DNA of 64,000 nucleotides from AC-38 sp033855845. GTDB taxonomy: Bacteria; Actinomycetota; Thermoleophilia; Solirubrobacterales; Solirubrobacteraceae. Below, piece by piece: positions 1 through 8,048 of this stretch. The stretch spans positions 1 through 64,000 of the forward strand of contig JAWVFR010000078.1 of the NCBI GenBank assembly GCA_033855845.1. Direction: 5' to 3'. Both the position numbers and the translations under genes were made by a program. The number at the start of each line of letters is the position of its first letter. The stretch's first letter is position 1. The notes beneath the pieces were generated by a model. That model ran no database searches. It was not told where the DNA came from and saw only the letters and a program-made list of their open reading frames with translations.

Positions 1-2
1 TC

Positions 3-950
3 TTCCTGGGCGCGATCGTCGTGATCACCCGCGGAGCCGCGGCCGAGGAGGACCACGAGCCGTCGGCGGCCGCGCGGATCGTGGCCACGCGAATCGTGCC
101 TCCGCCGGTCCGCCGGGCCCTGGGCGCCCGGCGAGTCCGCCGCGGGCCCGAGCTGCCGCAGCGCCGGCTGGGCCGTCGTACCCGCCGGGGCTCGGAGAAG
201 CTGCCGGGGCGCCAGGGGGCGCCGGGCGTGCCCGGACCGGCCGCCGCTCCAGGGGTGCCGCATGTGCCCGCGGAGGGCGACGCTCCGCACTCACCGCGGG
301 AGCCGGTGCGGCCGCGTCGTCGCCTGGTCCCGGGGCGGGTGCGCGGAGCGGCGGCCCGCGCGCGGCGCAGCCGTGCGGGACGTGTGGGCGCGGGCATGCT
401 CGCGCTGGGACTGGCGCTGGCCGTGTTCGGCCGCGGGGGCGGCGCGCCGGCGCCGGGGCTGCCCGGGATGTCGGCCGGCGGCGAGTCCGGCGGCGCGGAT
501 CCCTTCGCCGCGGCGCCGGGGCCGCGCCGGCGCGCCGCGGCCAAGGCGGTCGAGCCCAGCGTGGGCGCGCCGGTCACGACCTCGACTGGGACCACGACGG
601 TCGCGGCCCTGCCCAGCGTCCCGGCGCCGGCTCCCCCCGCGCCCGGTCCGGGCGCCGGACGGCCCGTGACGCCGCGGCCCACGCCTCCCGCGCCCCAGCC
701 GCGGCGGCCGCGCCCGCCGGCCCCGGTTCCGGCCCCGGCCCCGGCCGTGCCGCCGGCCACGGTGGCCCAGAACCCCGCCGAACCCGACTGCCTGCCGGGC
801 GACGCCGAGATCGCGCTGGTGAACCTGGGCCTCCCGCGCTGCCCCACCACGGCGGACGTGTCCGTCCTCCAGGCCGCGGCGGTGGGTGGACGGCTGACCG
901 CGGACGAGCTGCAGGTCGTGCTCGCCGCCCTGCGCGTGGCCCGCGCGTAG
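3..950 (+). CDS. C-terminal part of a proline-rich membrane protein (5' end outside window)
   Basis: The reading frame is open from the left edge, so the gene starts outside the window. The first visible residues (FLGAIVVI) look like the end of a membrane helix. A basic, Arg- and Pro-rich stretch follows, then a second hydrophobic segment (GMLALGLALAVFG) near position 400, then a long Pro/Ala-rich linker. The last 55 residues form a compact acidic segment containing two Cys (EPDCLPGD and LPRCPTT). GC at the third codon position is high throughout, which supports coding despite the low complexity. The layout suggests a cytoplasmic region, a membrane helix and an external domain on a flexible stalk. 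I do not recognise the family and assign no function. The next gene starts 9 nt downstream and may be cotranscribed. Confidence 0.55.
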   Translation, partial: FLGAIVVITRGAAAEEDHEPSAAARIVATRIVPPPVRRALGARRVRRGPELPQRRLGRRTRRGSEKLPGRQGAPGVPGPAAAPGVPHVPAEGDAPHSPREPVRPRRRLVPGRVRGAAARARRSRAGRVGAGMLALGLALAVFGRGGGAPAPGLPGMSAGGESGGADPFAAAPGPRRRAAAKAVEPSVGAPVTTSTGTTTVAALPSVPAPAPPAPGPGAGRPVTPRPTPPAPQPRRPRPPAPVPAPAPAVPPATVAQNPAEPDCLPGDAEIALVNLGLPRCPTTADVSVLQAAAVGGRLTADELQVVLAALRVARA

Positions 951-959
951 ACCCGCGGG

Positions 960-1376
960 GTGCGACGCCGCCGGCTCCTGCTCGTCCTCGTGCCGGCGCT
1001 CGCGGCGGTCGCCGCGGCCGGGCTGGCGTCGCGCGGCAGCGTCGAGGAGTTCGCGCACCGCCCGGTCAGCGCCGCCGACCTGCGGCGCGCCCCGGCCTGG
1101 ACCCGGCCGTGCTGGGGCGAGCGCCTGCGCGACGGCCGTCCGCTGCTCGCTCCGTGCGCGCGGGTCCACGGCCGCGTCGTCTACGTGAATCACGAGGACC
1201 CGCCCAGCCGCGAGGTCCACGCGGTGCTGGTGGCGCGGTTCGGCCTCGTCAACGCGAAGTTCACGGCGAGCCGGCGCGACCTGGCGCCCGGGCTGCTCGA
1301 CGACGTGACGATCGTCGGCCCGATGATCCGCGGCGGCGGCGGGCTGCGCGAGGTCTACGTGTGGCGGATCGGCTAG
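960..1376 (+). CDS. Small exported or membrane-anchored protein of unknown function
   Basis: This 138-residue protein starts at a GTG 9 nt after the preceding stop. It begins with a basic tail (RRRR) and a hydrophobic segment (LLLVLVPALAAVAAAGLA), so it is exported or anchored by its N-terminus. The remaining ~115 residues contain two Cys (RPCWGER and LAPCARV) that could pair outside the cell. The C-terminal half has alternating beta-strand character. No family motif is recognisable. Its 3' end overlaps that of the convergent methyltransferase by 4 nt. The close spacing to the upstream membrane protein suggests a two-gene unit. Confidence 0.6.
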   Translation: MRRRRLLLVLVPALAAVAAAGLASRGSVEEFAHRPVSAADLRRAPAWTRPCWGERLRDGRPLLAPCARVHGRVVYVNHEDPPSREVHAVLVARFGLVNAKFTASRRDLAPGLLDDVTIVGPMIRGGGGLREVYVWRIG

Positions 1377-2035
1377 CGCCGCGGCTGCGCCACGGCCACG
1401 AGCTGGTGCGCCAGCAGTCCCTTGAAGGCCAGGGCGAGGCCGTGGGCGGCGGCGCGCAGCGGGCGCGCCCGCACCACGGAGGGGATCGTCGCGTCCATGC
1501 GCTCCACCTCGTAGCCCGCGTCGCGCAGGGCCTCGGCCAGCGTCGCGCGCGTGAAGAAGTGGGTGTGGGTGCGGTCCATCAGCCCCCGGTCGGCGTAGCG
1601 GAAGCTCCCGAACAGCAGCCGCAGCCGGATCGACCAGTTGGCGACGTTCGGCGTCGAGGCGACCAGGCGCCCGCCCGGTCGCAGCAGCGGCTGCACCCGG
1701 GCCAGCAGCGCGCGCGGGTCGCGCAGGTGCTCGAGGATGTCCCCGCACACCACCGCGTCGTACTCGCCGGGCGCGCCGGGCAACTCCATCGCCTCCAGGT
1801 CGCCCATCTCCACACGCTCGCAGTGGGCCCGTGCGGCCTCGGCGGCGCCGGGGTCGAACTCCACGCCGACCACGGCGTTCCCGTTGGCGGCCAGGCGCTC
1901 GGACACGTAGCCCGACGAGCATCCGAGCTCCAGGACCCGGCCGTCGCGCCCCGCGTACTGCACGAGCAGCGAGTGGGCGGACCAGGGGAGCGGGTTGAAG
2001 GGGACGTACCCCGGCGCGTCGACGGCGACGGACAC
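1373..2035 (-). CDS. Class I SAM-dependent methyltransferase
   Basis: This 220-residue protein has the class I Rossmann methyltransferase signature. Motif I is VLELGCSSGYVSERL near residue 35, an acidic end of strand 2 follows (VVGVEFDPGA), and a later strand is DAVVCGDILEHL. The LRPGGRLVASTPNVAN segment and the late THTHFFTRATLAEALRDAGYEVE helix are typical of UbiG/Methyltransf_23-like enzymes that act on small molecules, lipids or sugars. The substrate cannot be told. The GTG start is preceded at 6 nt by TAGGCT, a leaderless-type -10 element. It lies downstream of the thioredoxin-like gene on the same strand but probably has its own promoter. Confidence 0.85.
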   Translation of the reverse strand: MSVAVDAPGYVPFNPLPWSAHSLLVQYAGRDGRVLELGCSSGYVSERLAANGNAVVGVEFDPGAAEAARAHCERVEMGDLEAMELPGAPGEYDAVVCGDILEHLRDPRALLARVQPLLRPGGRLVASTPNVANWSIRLRLLFGSFRYADRGLMDRTHTHFFTRATLAEALRDAGYEVERMDATIPSVVRARPLRAAAHGLALAFKGLLAHQLVAVAQPRR

Positions 2036-2041
2036 CGCGCG

Positions 2042-2047
2042 AGCCTA
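2042..2047 (-). promoter_or_regulatory. Leaderless-type -10 element (TAGGCT)
   Basis: TAGGCT ends 6 nt before the GTG start of the methyltransferase and no Shine-Dalgarno sequence is present. This spacing would put the first transcribed base at or next to the start codon. Confidence 0.5.
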
Positions 2048-2058
2048 TAAGCGCCGGG

Positions 2059-2781
2059 CTAGCGGCGGCGCAGGGCCGCGTTCGCGACCTGGTCGATCTC
2101 GGCGCGGTCGGTGTAGCCGGCCAGCAGCATCGGCTTGCGGGTGGAGGAGAGGACGACGACGCTCGGAGTCTGGAAGACCTGCACGCCCTGCAGCACGTTG
2201 GCGAAGCGCGACAGCGCGCTGACCGGGATGGCCCAGGTGTCGACCCGGCCGCCACGGCGCGAGACGCCGGCGAGCTCGGAGCGCACCGCGCGGTCGTCGG
2301 ACGACGCGGCCGAGTAGAAGAGCAGGACGACGGCGTGGCGCTGCGCGAGGCCACGGCGGACCTTGGCGGGGGTCGGGCCGGGGCCCTCGGCGCGCCGGCG
2401 GGCCGGCGTGGCGGCGCGGGGCTTCGCGGGCTGGGCCGCGGCGCGGGGCTTGGCGGCGGTCGTGGCCGGCTTGGCGGCGGCGGGGGCCGGCGCCGGGGCG
2501 GCGCCGAGCGTGGAGGTCGTGGTCCCGGACTGCGCGGCGGCCGCGGCATTGCCCTGGGCCTGCGTGGTCCGGGCCTTGTCCACCGCGGTGCCCAGCCCGC
2601 CGGGCAGCGAGGACTTCGCCGGGGCGGCGGGGGCCGCCGCCGCGGGGGGCGGAGCGGCGGCGCCGCCGCTGTCCGTCTTGGGCCGCAGCGCGACGAACCA
2701 CAGCGCCGCGAACGCGAGCACGCCGATGAGGAGGAACTGAATAGGACGCGAGACCTGATCCATCCCCTTCGCTTTCGGCAC
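2059..2781 (-). CDS. Membrane-anchored protein with thioredoxin-like domain
   Basis: The protein has one N-terminal membrane helix (FLLIGVLAFAALWFVAL, about residues 16-32). An Ala/Pro/Lys-rich linker of about 100 residues follows. A C-terminal domain of about 95 residues has thioredoxin-fold features: HAVVLLFYSAAS, a VDTWAIPV strand, a cis-Pro-like QTPSVVVL and LAGYTDRAEID. The position of the redox CxxC is occupied by SAASSD and the domain has no Cys, so it cannot act as a disulfide oxidoreductase. It may be a structural or binding module. The GTG at 2781 is used here. An ATG at 2763 is an alternative, but AAGGGG abuts it too closely to serve as a ribosome site. Confidence 0.65.
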   Translation of the reverse strand: MPKAKGMDQVSRPIQFLLIGVLAFAALWFVALRPKTDSGGAAAPPPAAAAPAAPAKSSLPGGLGTAVDKARTTQAQGNAAAAAQSGTTTSTLGAAPAPAPAAAKPATTAAKPRAAAQPAKPRAATPARRRAEGPGPTPAKVRRGLAQRHAVVLLFYSAASSDDRAVRSELAGVSRRGGRVDTWAIPVSALSRFANVLQGVQVFQTPSVVVLSSTRKPMLLAGYTDRAEIDQVANAALRRR

Positions 2782-2878
2782 CAGCGGCCCCGAGCCTTAG
2801 CGCCGCCTGTGCACAGCTGGCCAAAAGCCCTTCTTCACGGCCGGGGATACGGGTCCCCAACGCGGGTAGACGGTCACC

Positions 2879-3121
2879 ATGACCGAACGCATCACACGCC
2901 AGCACCGCGAGACCCTGGACCACAACGAGCGCCCGCCGGACCCGGCCGAGGCGGCGGACCGGCCCCTGGAGCGCAAGGAGCGCGACCGGGCCGACCCCGG
3001 ACCGGTGCACGAGCCGGGCGCGGGCGTCCCGCCCAAGCGCGACCACGACCCCCACCACGTCCTGAACCGCCCCGTCGGCGAGCCCGACGAGACCGCGGAC
3101 TCCGACCCCTACGGGGAGTAG
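2879..3121 (+). CDS. Small hydrophilic, probably disordered protein
   Basis: This 80-residue ORF starts with ATG and is rich in Asp, Glu, Arg, His and Pro (HNERPPDPAEAADRP, KRDHDPHHVLNRP). It has no hydrophobic core, Cys or Trp, so it is probably intrinsically disordered. Third codon positions are nearly all G or C, which supports translation. TAGACG lies 6 nt before the start, close to the leaderless -10 pattern seen across the window. No family is recognised. Confidence 0.55.
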   Translation: MTERITRQHRETLDHNERPPDPAEAADRPLERKERDRADPGPVHEPGAGVPPKRDHDPHHVLNRPVGEPDETADSDPYGE

Positions 3122-3200
3122 CGCCCGGCGCGACCACACTCGCGGCGCCCCCGGCTGAGGCCGCCCGCTGAGACCCGATCCCGATCCGGCCCCGCGTCGC

Positions 3201-3236
3201 GATCGCGATTTGGCCCCATAGTGGGGCACAATCGCG
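3201..3236 (+). repeat. Palindromic repeat copy 1 (GCCCCA-TAG-TGGGGC core)
   Basis: A perfect inverted repeat, GCCCCA (3213-3218) and TGGGGC (3222-3227), is flanked by GATCGCGAT on the left and AATCGCG on the right. The same ~36-bp block recurs near 43299-43337 at the 5' end of a DUF559-type gene. This copy sits in the gap before mnmA. It could be a protein-binding site, a small non-autonomous element or the remnant of another DUF559 gene start. Read on the minus strand it would encode PHYGAKSRS, resembling the PHSGAKSRS encoded by copy 2. Confidence 0.7.
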
Positions 3237-3283
3237 CCCGCGCCCGTCCGCGCGCCGCCTCGCCGGCTGCGCCTCCGCCGCTC

Positions 3284-3289
3284 TAGACT
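3284..3289 (+). promoter_or_regulatory. Leaderless-type -10 element of mnmA (TAGACT)
   Basis: TAGACT ends 8 nt before the mnmA ATG and there is no Shine-Dalgarno sequence. Transcription would begin at or very near the start codon. Confidence 0.6.
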
Positions 3290-3297
3290 CGTCGCGT

Positions 3298-4827
3298 ATG
3301 GAACCGGGCGGCTTTCTTGCGCATCTCGAGGCGCCGGTGGGACGGGGCGCGCCGGTGCGCGGCGGGCATTCCGGCGCCGCCGGCGGCGCGGCCTGCCGCG
3401 ACCTGGTGCGCGTGACGGTGGCGGTGGAGGGCGGTCGCGTGGCCGCGGCTTCGTGGGACGCCCACGGCTGCGGCGCGACGCTGGCCGCGGGCAGCGCGGC
3501 CGTGGCGCTCGTCTCCGGACGCGACGTCCTGGACGCCGCGCGCGTGGGCGCCGACGAGATCAGCGCCGAGCTGGGCGAGCTGCACCCCGGCAAGCGCCAC
3601 GCCGCGGACCTCGCGGCGGACGCCCTGGCCCGAGCCCTCGGCTCCGCCACCCACGCCACCGGCGCCCTCGAGAAGCAGAAGGGCCGAACCCTCGTCGCCA
3701 TGAGCGGAGGAGTCGACAGCGCCGTGGCCGCCCTCCTATGCGCGGAAGACCACCCACCCTCCGAACACCCCCTCGACGATGCAGTTCAAGGAGACGCATC
3801 CGCCGGCGAGCCCGGTCACGGGCAGAGCGACTTCCGCGCCAACCAAGTCCTAGCCGTCACCGTCGAGCTCTGGGCCGACCGCGACCACGACGAGGAGCGC
3901 TCGTGCTGCTCGGCCTCCGCCGTCCGCAGCGCTCGCACCATGGCGCACCGGATGGGCCTGCCGCACTTCACGCTGGACCTGCGCGAGGAGTTCCGGGCCG
4001 GCGTCGTCGACCCGTTCATCGCCGACCACATCGAGGGGCTCACTCCGAACCCGTGCGTGCGCTGCAACGGCCACGTCCGCCTGGACGCGATGCTTGACCT
4101 CGCCCGCCGCCTCGGCGCCGACTCGCTCGCCACCGGCCACTACGCCCGGATCGCCCACGACGATGGCGGCCCGCTCCTGCGCGCCGCCGCCGATCCCGCC
4201 AAGGACCAGAGCTACATGCTCGCCGCGCTGTCGCCGGACTCCCTGGCCGGACTGCGCTTCCCGCTCGGCGCCCTGACGAAGCCGGAGGTTCGAAGCATCG
4301 CCGCCGAAGCCGGCCTCGCGGCGGCGAAGCGCCCCGACTCCCAGGACCTCTGCTTCCTGGCGGGCACGGAGCGCTCCGCGTTCCTCCACCGCCACGGCGG
4401 CCCGCGCGAGCGCCCCGGCGACATCGTCGACCGCCGCGGCCGGGTCCTGGGCCGCCACCGCGGGCACCACGGGTTCACCGTCGGCCAGCGCAAGGGGCTC
4501 GGGGTGGCCGCCGCCGCACCCCTGTACGTGCTGGAGACCGACGCCCGCGCCAACCGCGTCGTGGTCGGGCCCCGGGAGGCGCTGGGCCGCACGACCGTCC
4601 ACGTCCGGGGCGCCGTGCTGCGCCGCGACGGCGCAAGGGTCAACCGAGTGAAGATCCGCTACCAGTCCCGCCCCCTGGATGCCCGGATCGCCACCGATAC
4701 GCCGGCCGGCCCCCACGCCCGGCTGCGGCTCGACCTCGACGAGCCGGCGCTCGGCGTCGCCCCGGGCCAGACCGCCGTGCTGATGGACGGCGACCTCGTG
4801 GTCGGCCACGCCACGATCGCGGCCTGA
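3298..4827 (+). CDS. mnmA: IscU-like domain fused to tRNA 2-thiouridylase MnmA
   Basis: MnmA makes 2-thiouridine at the wobble base U34 of certain tRNAs, using ATP and a persulfide. Residues ~130-509 are MnmA: the PP-loop SGGVDS (136-141), nucleophile Cys in NPCVRCN (C253), persulfide Cys in SQDLCFL (C352), and the C-terminal beta-barrel. Residues 1-125 resemble the IscU/NifU-N scaffold, with Cys33 (AACRDLV), Cys58 (HGCGATL) and, at the third ligand position, His101 (GKRHAADL) instead of Cys. Typical MnmA has about 360-370 residues; this one has 509. A further oddity is an insert of about 34 residues (150-183) directly after the PP-loop helix, rich in Asp, Glu, His and Pro and with less GC-biased codons. 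The fusion suggests local sulfur delivery to the thiolase. alaS follows 20 nt downstream. Confidence 0.9.
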   Translation: MEPGGFLAHLEAPVGRGAPVRGGHSGAAGGAACRDLVRVTVAVEGGRVAAASWDAHGCGATLAAGSAAVALVSGRDVLDAARVGADEISAELGELHPGKRHAADLAADALARALGSATHATGALEKQKGRTLVAMSGGVDSAVAALLCAEDHPPSEHPLDDAVQGDASAGEPGHGQSDFRANQVLAVTVELWADRDHDEERSCCSASAVRSARTMAHRMGLPHFTLDLREEFRAGVVDPFIADHIEGLTPNPCVRCNGHVRLDAMLDLARRLGADSLATGHYARIAHDDGGPLLRAAADPAKDQSYMLAALSPDSLAGLRFPLGALTKPEVRSIAAEAGLAAAKRPDSQDLCFLAGTERSAFLHRHGGPRERPGDIVDRRGRVLGRHRGHHGFTVGQRKGLGVAAAAPLYVLETDARANRVVVGPREALGRTTVHVRGAVLRRDGARVNRVKIRYQSRPLDARIATDTPAGPHARLRLDLDEPALGVAPGQTAVLMDGDLVVGHATIAA

Positions 4828-4834
4828 GCGGTCC

Positions 4835-4840
4835 TAGACT
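4835..4840 (+). promoter_or_regulatory. Leaderless-type -10 element of alaS (TAGACT)
   Basis: TAGACT ends 7 nt before the alaS GTG, the same hexamer and almost the same spacing as at mnmA. Confidence 0.6.
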
Positions 4841-4847
4841 CTCGCCC

Positions 4848-7481
4848 GTGACCTCGGACGAGATCCGCAGCACCTTCCTGGACTTCTTCATCGCGCGCGA
4901 CCACAAGCGGCTCCCGTCGGGGTCGCTCGTGCCCGCCGACTACGACCCGTCCGTGCTGCTCACCACGGCGGGGATGCACCCGCTCAAGCCGTACTTCCTC
5001 GGGCTGGAGCCGGCGCCGCACCCCCGGCTGACCACGTGCCAGAAGGTCTTCCGCACCACCGACATCGAGAACGTCGGGACGACCGCCCGCCACCTCACCT
5101 TCTTCGAGATGCTGGGGAACTTCTCGGTCGGCGACTACTTCAAGGAGGGGGCCGTCCAGTACGCGTGGGAGCTGTCCCGCGAGGGGTTCGGCCTCAACGA
5201 AGACGACATCTGGGTGACCGTCCACCGCGGCGACGACGCGCTCGGGCTGGGGCCGGACGAGGAGGCGATCGAAGCGTGGCGCGCCGTGGGCGTGCCCGAC
5301 GAGCGCATCGTCCAGCTGGGCAGCGAGGACAACTTCTGGCAGGCCGGGCCGACCGGACCGTGCGGCCCGTGCTCTGAGCTCTACCTCGACCGCGGCCCGG
5401 ACTTCGGCGGCCCCGACGACCGCCCGGGCGACGACACCGAGCGCTTCCTGGAGTTCTGGAACCTCGTGTTCATGCAGTTCAACCAGGACCCGCCCGGGAA
5501 GCTAACGCCGCTGCCCCAGCAGAACATCGACACCGGGCTGGGCCTCAACCGCATGGCGGCGATCCTCCAGGGCGTGCCCTCGGTCTACGAGACCGACCAG
5601 TTCCTGCCGCTGGTCCAGCTGGGGGAGGAGCTGTCGGGGCGGAGGATGGGCCAGGACGAGGTCACGACGCGCGCGCTGCGCGTCCTGGCCGACCACTCGC
5701 GCGGCATGACCTTCCTGATCGCCGACGGGGTGGTGCCCTCCAACGAGGACCGCGGCTACATCCTGCGCCGGGTCATGCGCCGAGCCATCCTCCAGGGCCG
5801 GCGCATCGGGCTGGAGCCGGGCTTCCTCCCGCGCTTCTCCGAGCGGGTGATCGAGATCATGGGCGGCGAGTACCGCGAGCTGCGCGAGCAGCGCGAGGCG
5901 ATCCTGCGCTGGGCCCGCGCGGAGGAGGAGGCGTTCGGCCGCACGCTGGAGACGGGCACCCGGCTGCTCGACGAGCTCATCGCCCGGGCCCGCGACGAGG
6001 GCCTGGAGGGCATCGGCTCCGACGCCGCGTTCCAGCTGCACGACACCTACGGGTTCCCCTTCGACCTGACGCGGGAGCTGGCCGCCGAGGCCGGCCTGGG
6101 CGTGGACGAATCGGGATTCGAGACCTTGATGGAGCGCCAGCGAGCGCGGGCGCGTTCGGCGGTCGCGATGAACGAGGACGACGGCGGCCGCGAGCTGGCG
6201 CGGGACTTCGCGCAGACCGCCGCGTTCTCCACCGACTTCACCGGCTATGCGACGACCGAGCAGGCGACGACGGTGGGCGCGGTGCAGCCGGCGAACGGCT
6301 CGGGCGAGGGGGAGCCAGGGCGGGTGTTGGCGAAGCTCGTGGAGTCCCCCTTCTACGCGGAGGGTGGCGGCCAGATCTCCGATCGCGGCGTCGTCGTGGG
6401 CGACGGCGTCGAGGCGGGCGTCGACGCCGTCCTGCGCGTCGGCGACGACCAGGTGCTGCTGCTGGACGTCAGGGAGGGCGCGCTGGCCGAGGGCGAGCGC
6501 GTGGTGGCCCGCGTGGACGCGGCGACCCGCCACGCCACCGAGGCCAACCACACCGCGACGCACCTCCTGCACGCGGCGCTGCGCGAGCGGCTGGGCGCTC
6601 ACGTGCGGCAGGCCGGGTCCTACGTGGGTCCCGACAAGCTGCGCTTCGACTTCACGCACGGTGGCGGGCTGAGCGCCGAGGAGCTGCGCGCCGTCGAGGA
6701 CCGCGTGAACGAGTGGATCCTGGACAACCAGCCCGTGCGCGCGCTGACCACCACGCTGGACGAGGCGCGCTCGCTGGGCGCGATGGCGCTGTTCGGAGAG
6801 AAGTACGGCGACGTGGTGCGGATGGTCGAGGTGGGGGAGGGCGACTTCTCGCGCGAGCTGTGCGGCGGTACGCACGTGCGCTCGACGTCGGAGATCGGGC
6901 TGTTCCACATCGCCGCCGAGACGTCCAGCGCGGCCAACGTCCGGCGCATCGAGGCCCTGACCGGCCCCGCCGCCGTGGAGCTGATGCGCCGCCACGACGA
7001 CGTCCTGCGCGGGGTCGCGCGTGAGCTGCGCACCCAGCCCGAGCAGGTGCCCGACGCGGTGGCGAAGCTGCGCGAGGCGGCGCGGACCGGGGCGGCGAAG
7101 CCGGCGGCGCCGGTCTCCGTCGAGGACTTCGCGGGTGAGGAGATCGAGGGCGCCACCGCCGTGGTGGCCGAGGTGCCGGCGGGAGACGAGAAGGCGCTCC
7201 TGAAGGCGATGGACCAGCTCAAGTCAAAGTTCCCCGACGCCGCGATCGTCCTCGCCGCCCCCGGCGAGGGGAAGGTGTCCTTCGTCGCCGCCGTCCCCCC
7301 GGCACTCGTGGAGCGCGGAGTCAAGGCGGGCGCGATCGTGAAGGCCGCGGCCGAGGTCGCGGGCGGGGGAGGGGGAGGCCGCGACACGATGGCCCGCGCC
7401 GGCGGCCGCGACCCCGCCAAGACCGCCGAGGCCCTCGCCGCCGCCCGCCAAGCCATCCAATCGGCCCTCTCCAAGCGATGA
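4848..7481 (+). CDS. alaS: Alanyl-tRNA synthetase
   Basis: AlaRS charges tRNA-Ala and edits Ser and Gly mischarging. The 877-residue protein has the usual bacterial length and order. The class II aminoacylation core comes first (STFLDFFIARDHKRLPSGSL, then QKVFRTTDIENVG and FEMLGNFSVGDYFK). The tRNA-recognition region follows, then the editing domain with the zinc motif HxxxH (EANHTATHLLHAAL) and CGGTHVRST. The C-terminal DHHA1/C-Ala domain has the Gly-rich GGGGGGRDTMARAGG. Start is GTG with a leaderless-type -10. The stop is followed after only 1 nt by a strong hairpin, which probably ends the transcript before ruvX. Confidence 0.97.
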   Translation: MTSDEIRSTFLDFFIARDHKRLPSGSLVPADYDPSVLLTTAGMHPLKPYFLGLEPAPHPRLTTCQKVFRTTDIENVGTTARHLTFFEMLGNFSVGDYFKEGAVQYAWELSREGFGLNEDDIWVTVHRGDDALGLGPDEEAIEAWRAVGVPDERIVQLGSEDNFWQAGPTGPCGPCSELYLDRGPDFGGPDDRPGDDTERFLEFWNLVFMQFNQDPPGKLTPLPQQNIDTGLGLNRMAAILQGVPSVYETDQFLPLVQLGEELSGRRMGQDEVTTRALRVLADHSRGMTFLIADGVVPSNEDRGYILRRVMRRAILQGRRIGLEPGFLPRFSERVIEIMGGEYRELREQREAILRWARAEEEAFGRTLETGTRLLDELIARARDEGLEGIGSDAAFQLHDTYGFPFDLTRELAAEAGLGVDESGFETLMERQRARARSAVAMNEDDGGRELARDFAQTAAFSTDFTGYATTEQATTVGAVQPANGSGEGEPGRVLAKLVESPFYAEGGGQISDRGVVVGDGVEAGVDAVLRVGDDQVLLLDVREGALAEGERVVARVDAATRHATEANHTATHLLHAALRERLGAHVRQAGSYVGPDKLRFDFTHGGGLSAEELRAVEDRVNEWILDNQPVRALTTTLDEARSLGAMALFGEKYGDVVRMVEVGEGDFSRELCGGTHVRSTSEIGLFHIAAETSSAANVRRIEALTGPAAVELMRRHDDVLRGVARELRTQPEQVPDAVAKLREAARTGAAKPAAPVSVEDFAGEEIEGATAVVAEVPAGDEKALLKAMDQLKSKFPDAAIVLAAPGEGKVSFVAAVPPALVERGVKAGAIVKAAAEVAGGGGGGRDTMARAGGRDPAKTAEALAAARQAIQSALSKR

Positions 7482-7482
7482 A

Positions 7483-7519
7483 AGTGTCATTGACCGCCTA
7501 TATCGCGGTCAATGACACT
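7483..7519 (+). terminator. 15-bp perfect hairpin between alaS and ruvX
   Basis: Arms at 7483-7497 and 7505-7519 pair perfectly over 15 bp around a 7-nt AT-rich loop (CTATATC). The hairpin begins 1 nt after the alaS stop codon. There is no U-tract. It may be an actinobacterial-type terminator or a palindromic repeat; the stem is much less GC-rich than its surroundings. Confidence 0.6.
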
Positions 7520-7527
7520 CGCGTCCC

Positions 7528-7929
7528 GTGAGGGCGCTGGCCCTCGACTACGGGACGGCCCGCTGCGGCGTGGCGCTCAGCGATCCCACCGGCACGCTCG
7601 CAACCCCCCTCGATGCGGTCGTTCGCCCGGACTCGAAGGCAGGGATGGCGGAGATCGTCGCCCTGGTGCGCGAAAAGCACGTTGAGACCGTCGTCGTCGG
7701 CCTGCCGCTGACGATGGCCGGGGGAGAGTCGGCGCAGACCGCCGAGGCCCGAGCGTTCGCCGAGCGGCTACGGGGCCAGGTGGAGGTCCCCGTCGCGATG
7801 CACGACGAGCGCCTCACCACCGCCCAGGCGCGCCGTACCGGCGGCGCCGCTAGCGAGGACTCGCGCGCGGCGGCGCATCTGCTCGAGGCCTGGCTCGCTG
7901 CGCAGGCCGGCGGTTCGCAGCCGCGCTGA
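7528..7929 (+). CDS. ruvX: YqgF/RuvX family Holliday-junction resolvase-like nuclease
   Basis: This 133-residue RNase H-fold protein belongs to the YqgF family, implicated in 16S rRNA 5'-end maturation and in Holliday junction resolution. Typical motifs are ALDYGTARCGVALSDP at the N-terminus (first catalytic Asp), VVVGLPLTMAGGES in the middle, and HDERLTTAQA with EDSRAAAHLLEAWL at the end (last catalytic acidic residues). Its neighbours alaS upstream and mltG and aroE downstream give the order alaS-yqgF-mltG-aroE, which is common in Actinobacteria and Firmicutes. Start is GTG, 8 nt after the hairpin. Confidence 0.93.
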   Translation: MRALALDYGTARCGVALSDPTGTLATPLDAVVRPDSKAGMAEIVALVREKHVETVVVGLPLTMAGGESAQTAEARAFAERLRGQVEVPVAMHDERLTTAQARRTGGAASEDSRAAAHLLEAWLAAQAGGSQPR

Positions 7930-8048
7930 CGCCTCCCGCGGCAGCGGGCCGGTAGCCTTTCCCGTTCCGACCGGCCACCGCCAGTGCGCGACGCCGCGGA
8001 CTTGGACCTCAGGGGGGAGGTTCGCGCAGGTAGGTCGGAATCACTCGC

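Noticed and set aside
291..2549. Very long minus-strand open frames, such as 291-2549 and similar ones across the window
   Set aside because: They lie antisense to genes with clear families, have Arg/Pro/Ala-only composition and arise because stop codons are rare in DNA of this GC content.
2059..2781. Thioredoxin-like domain as an active disulfide enzyme
   Set aside because: The domain has no cysteine at all.
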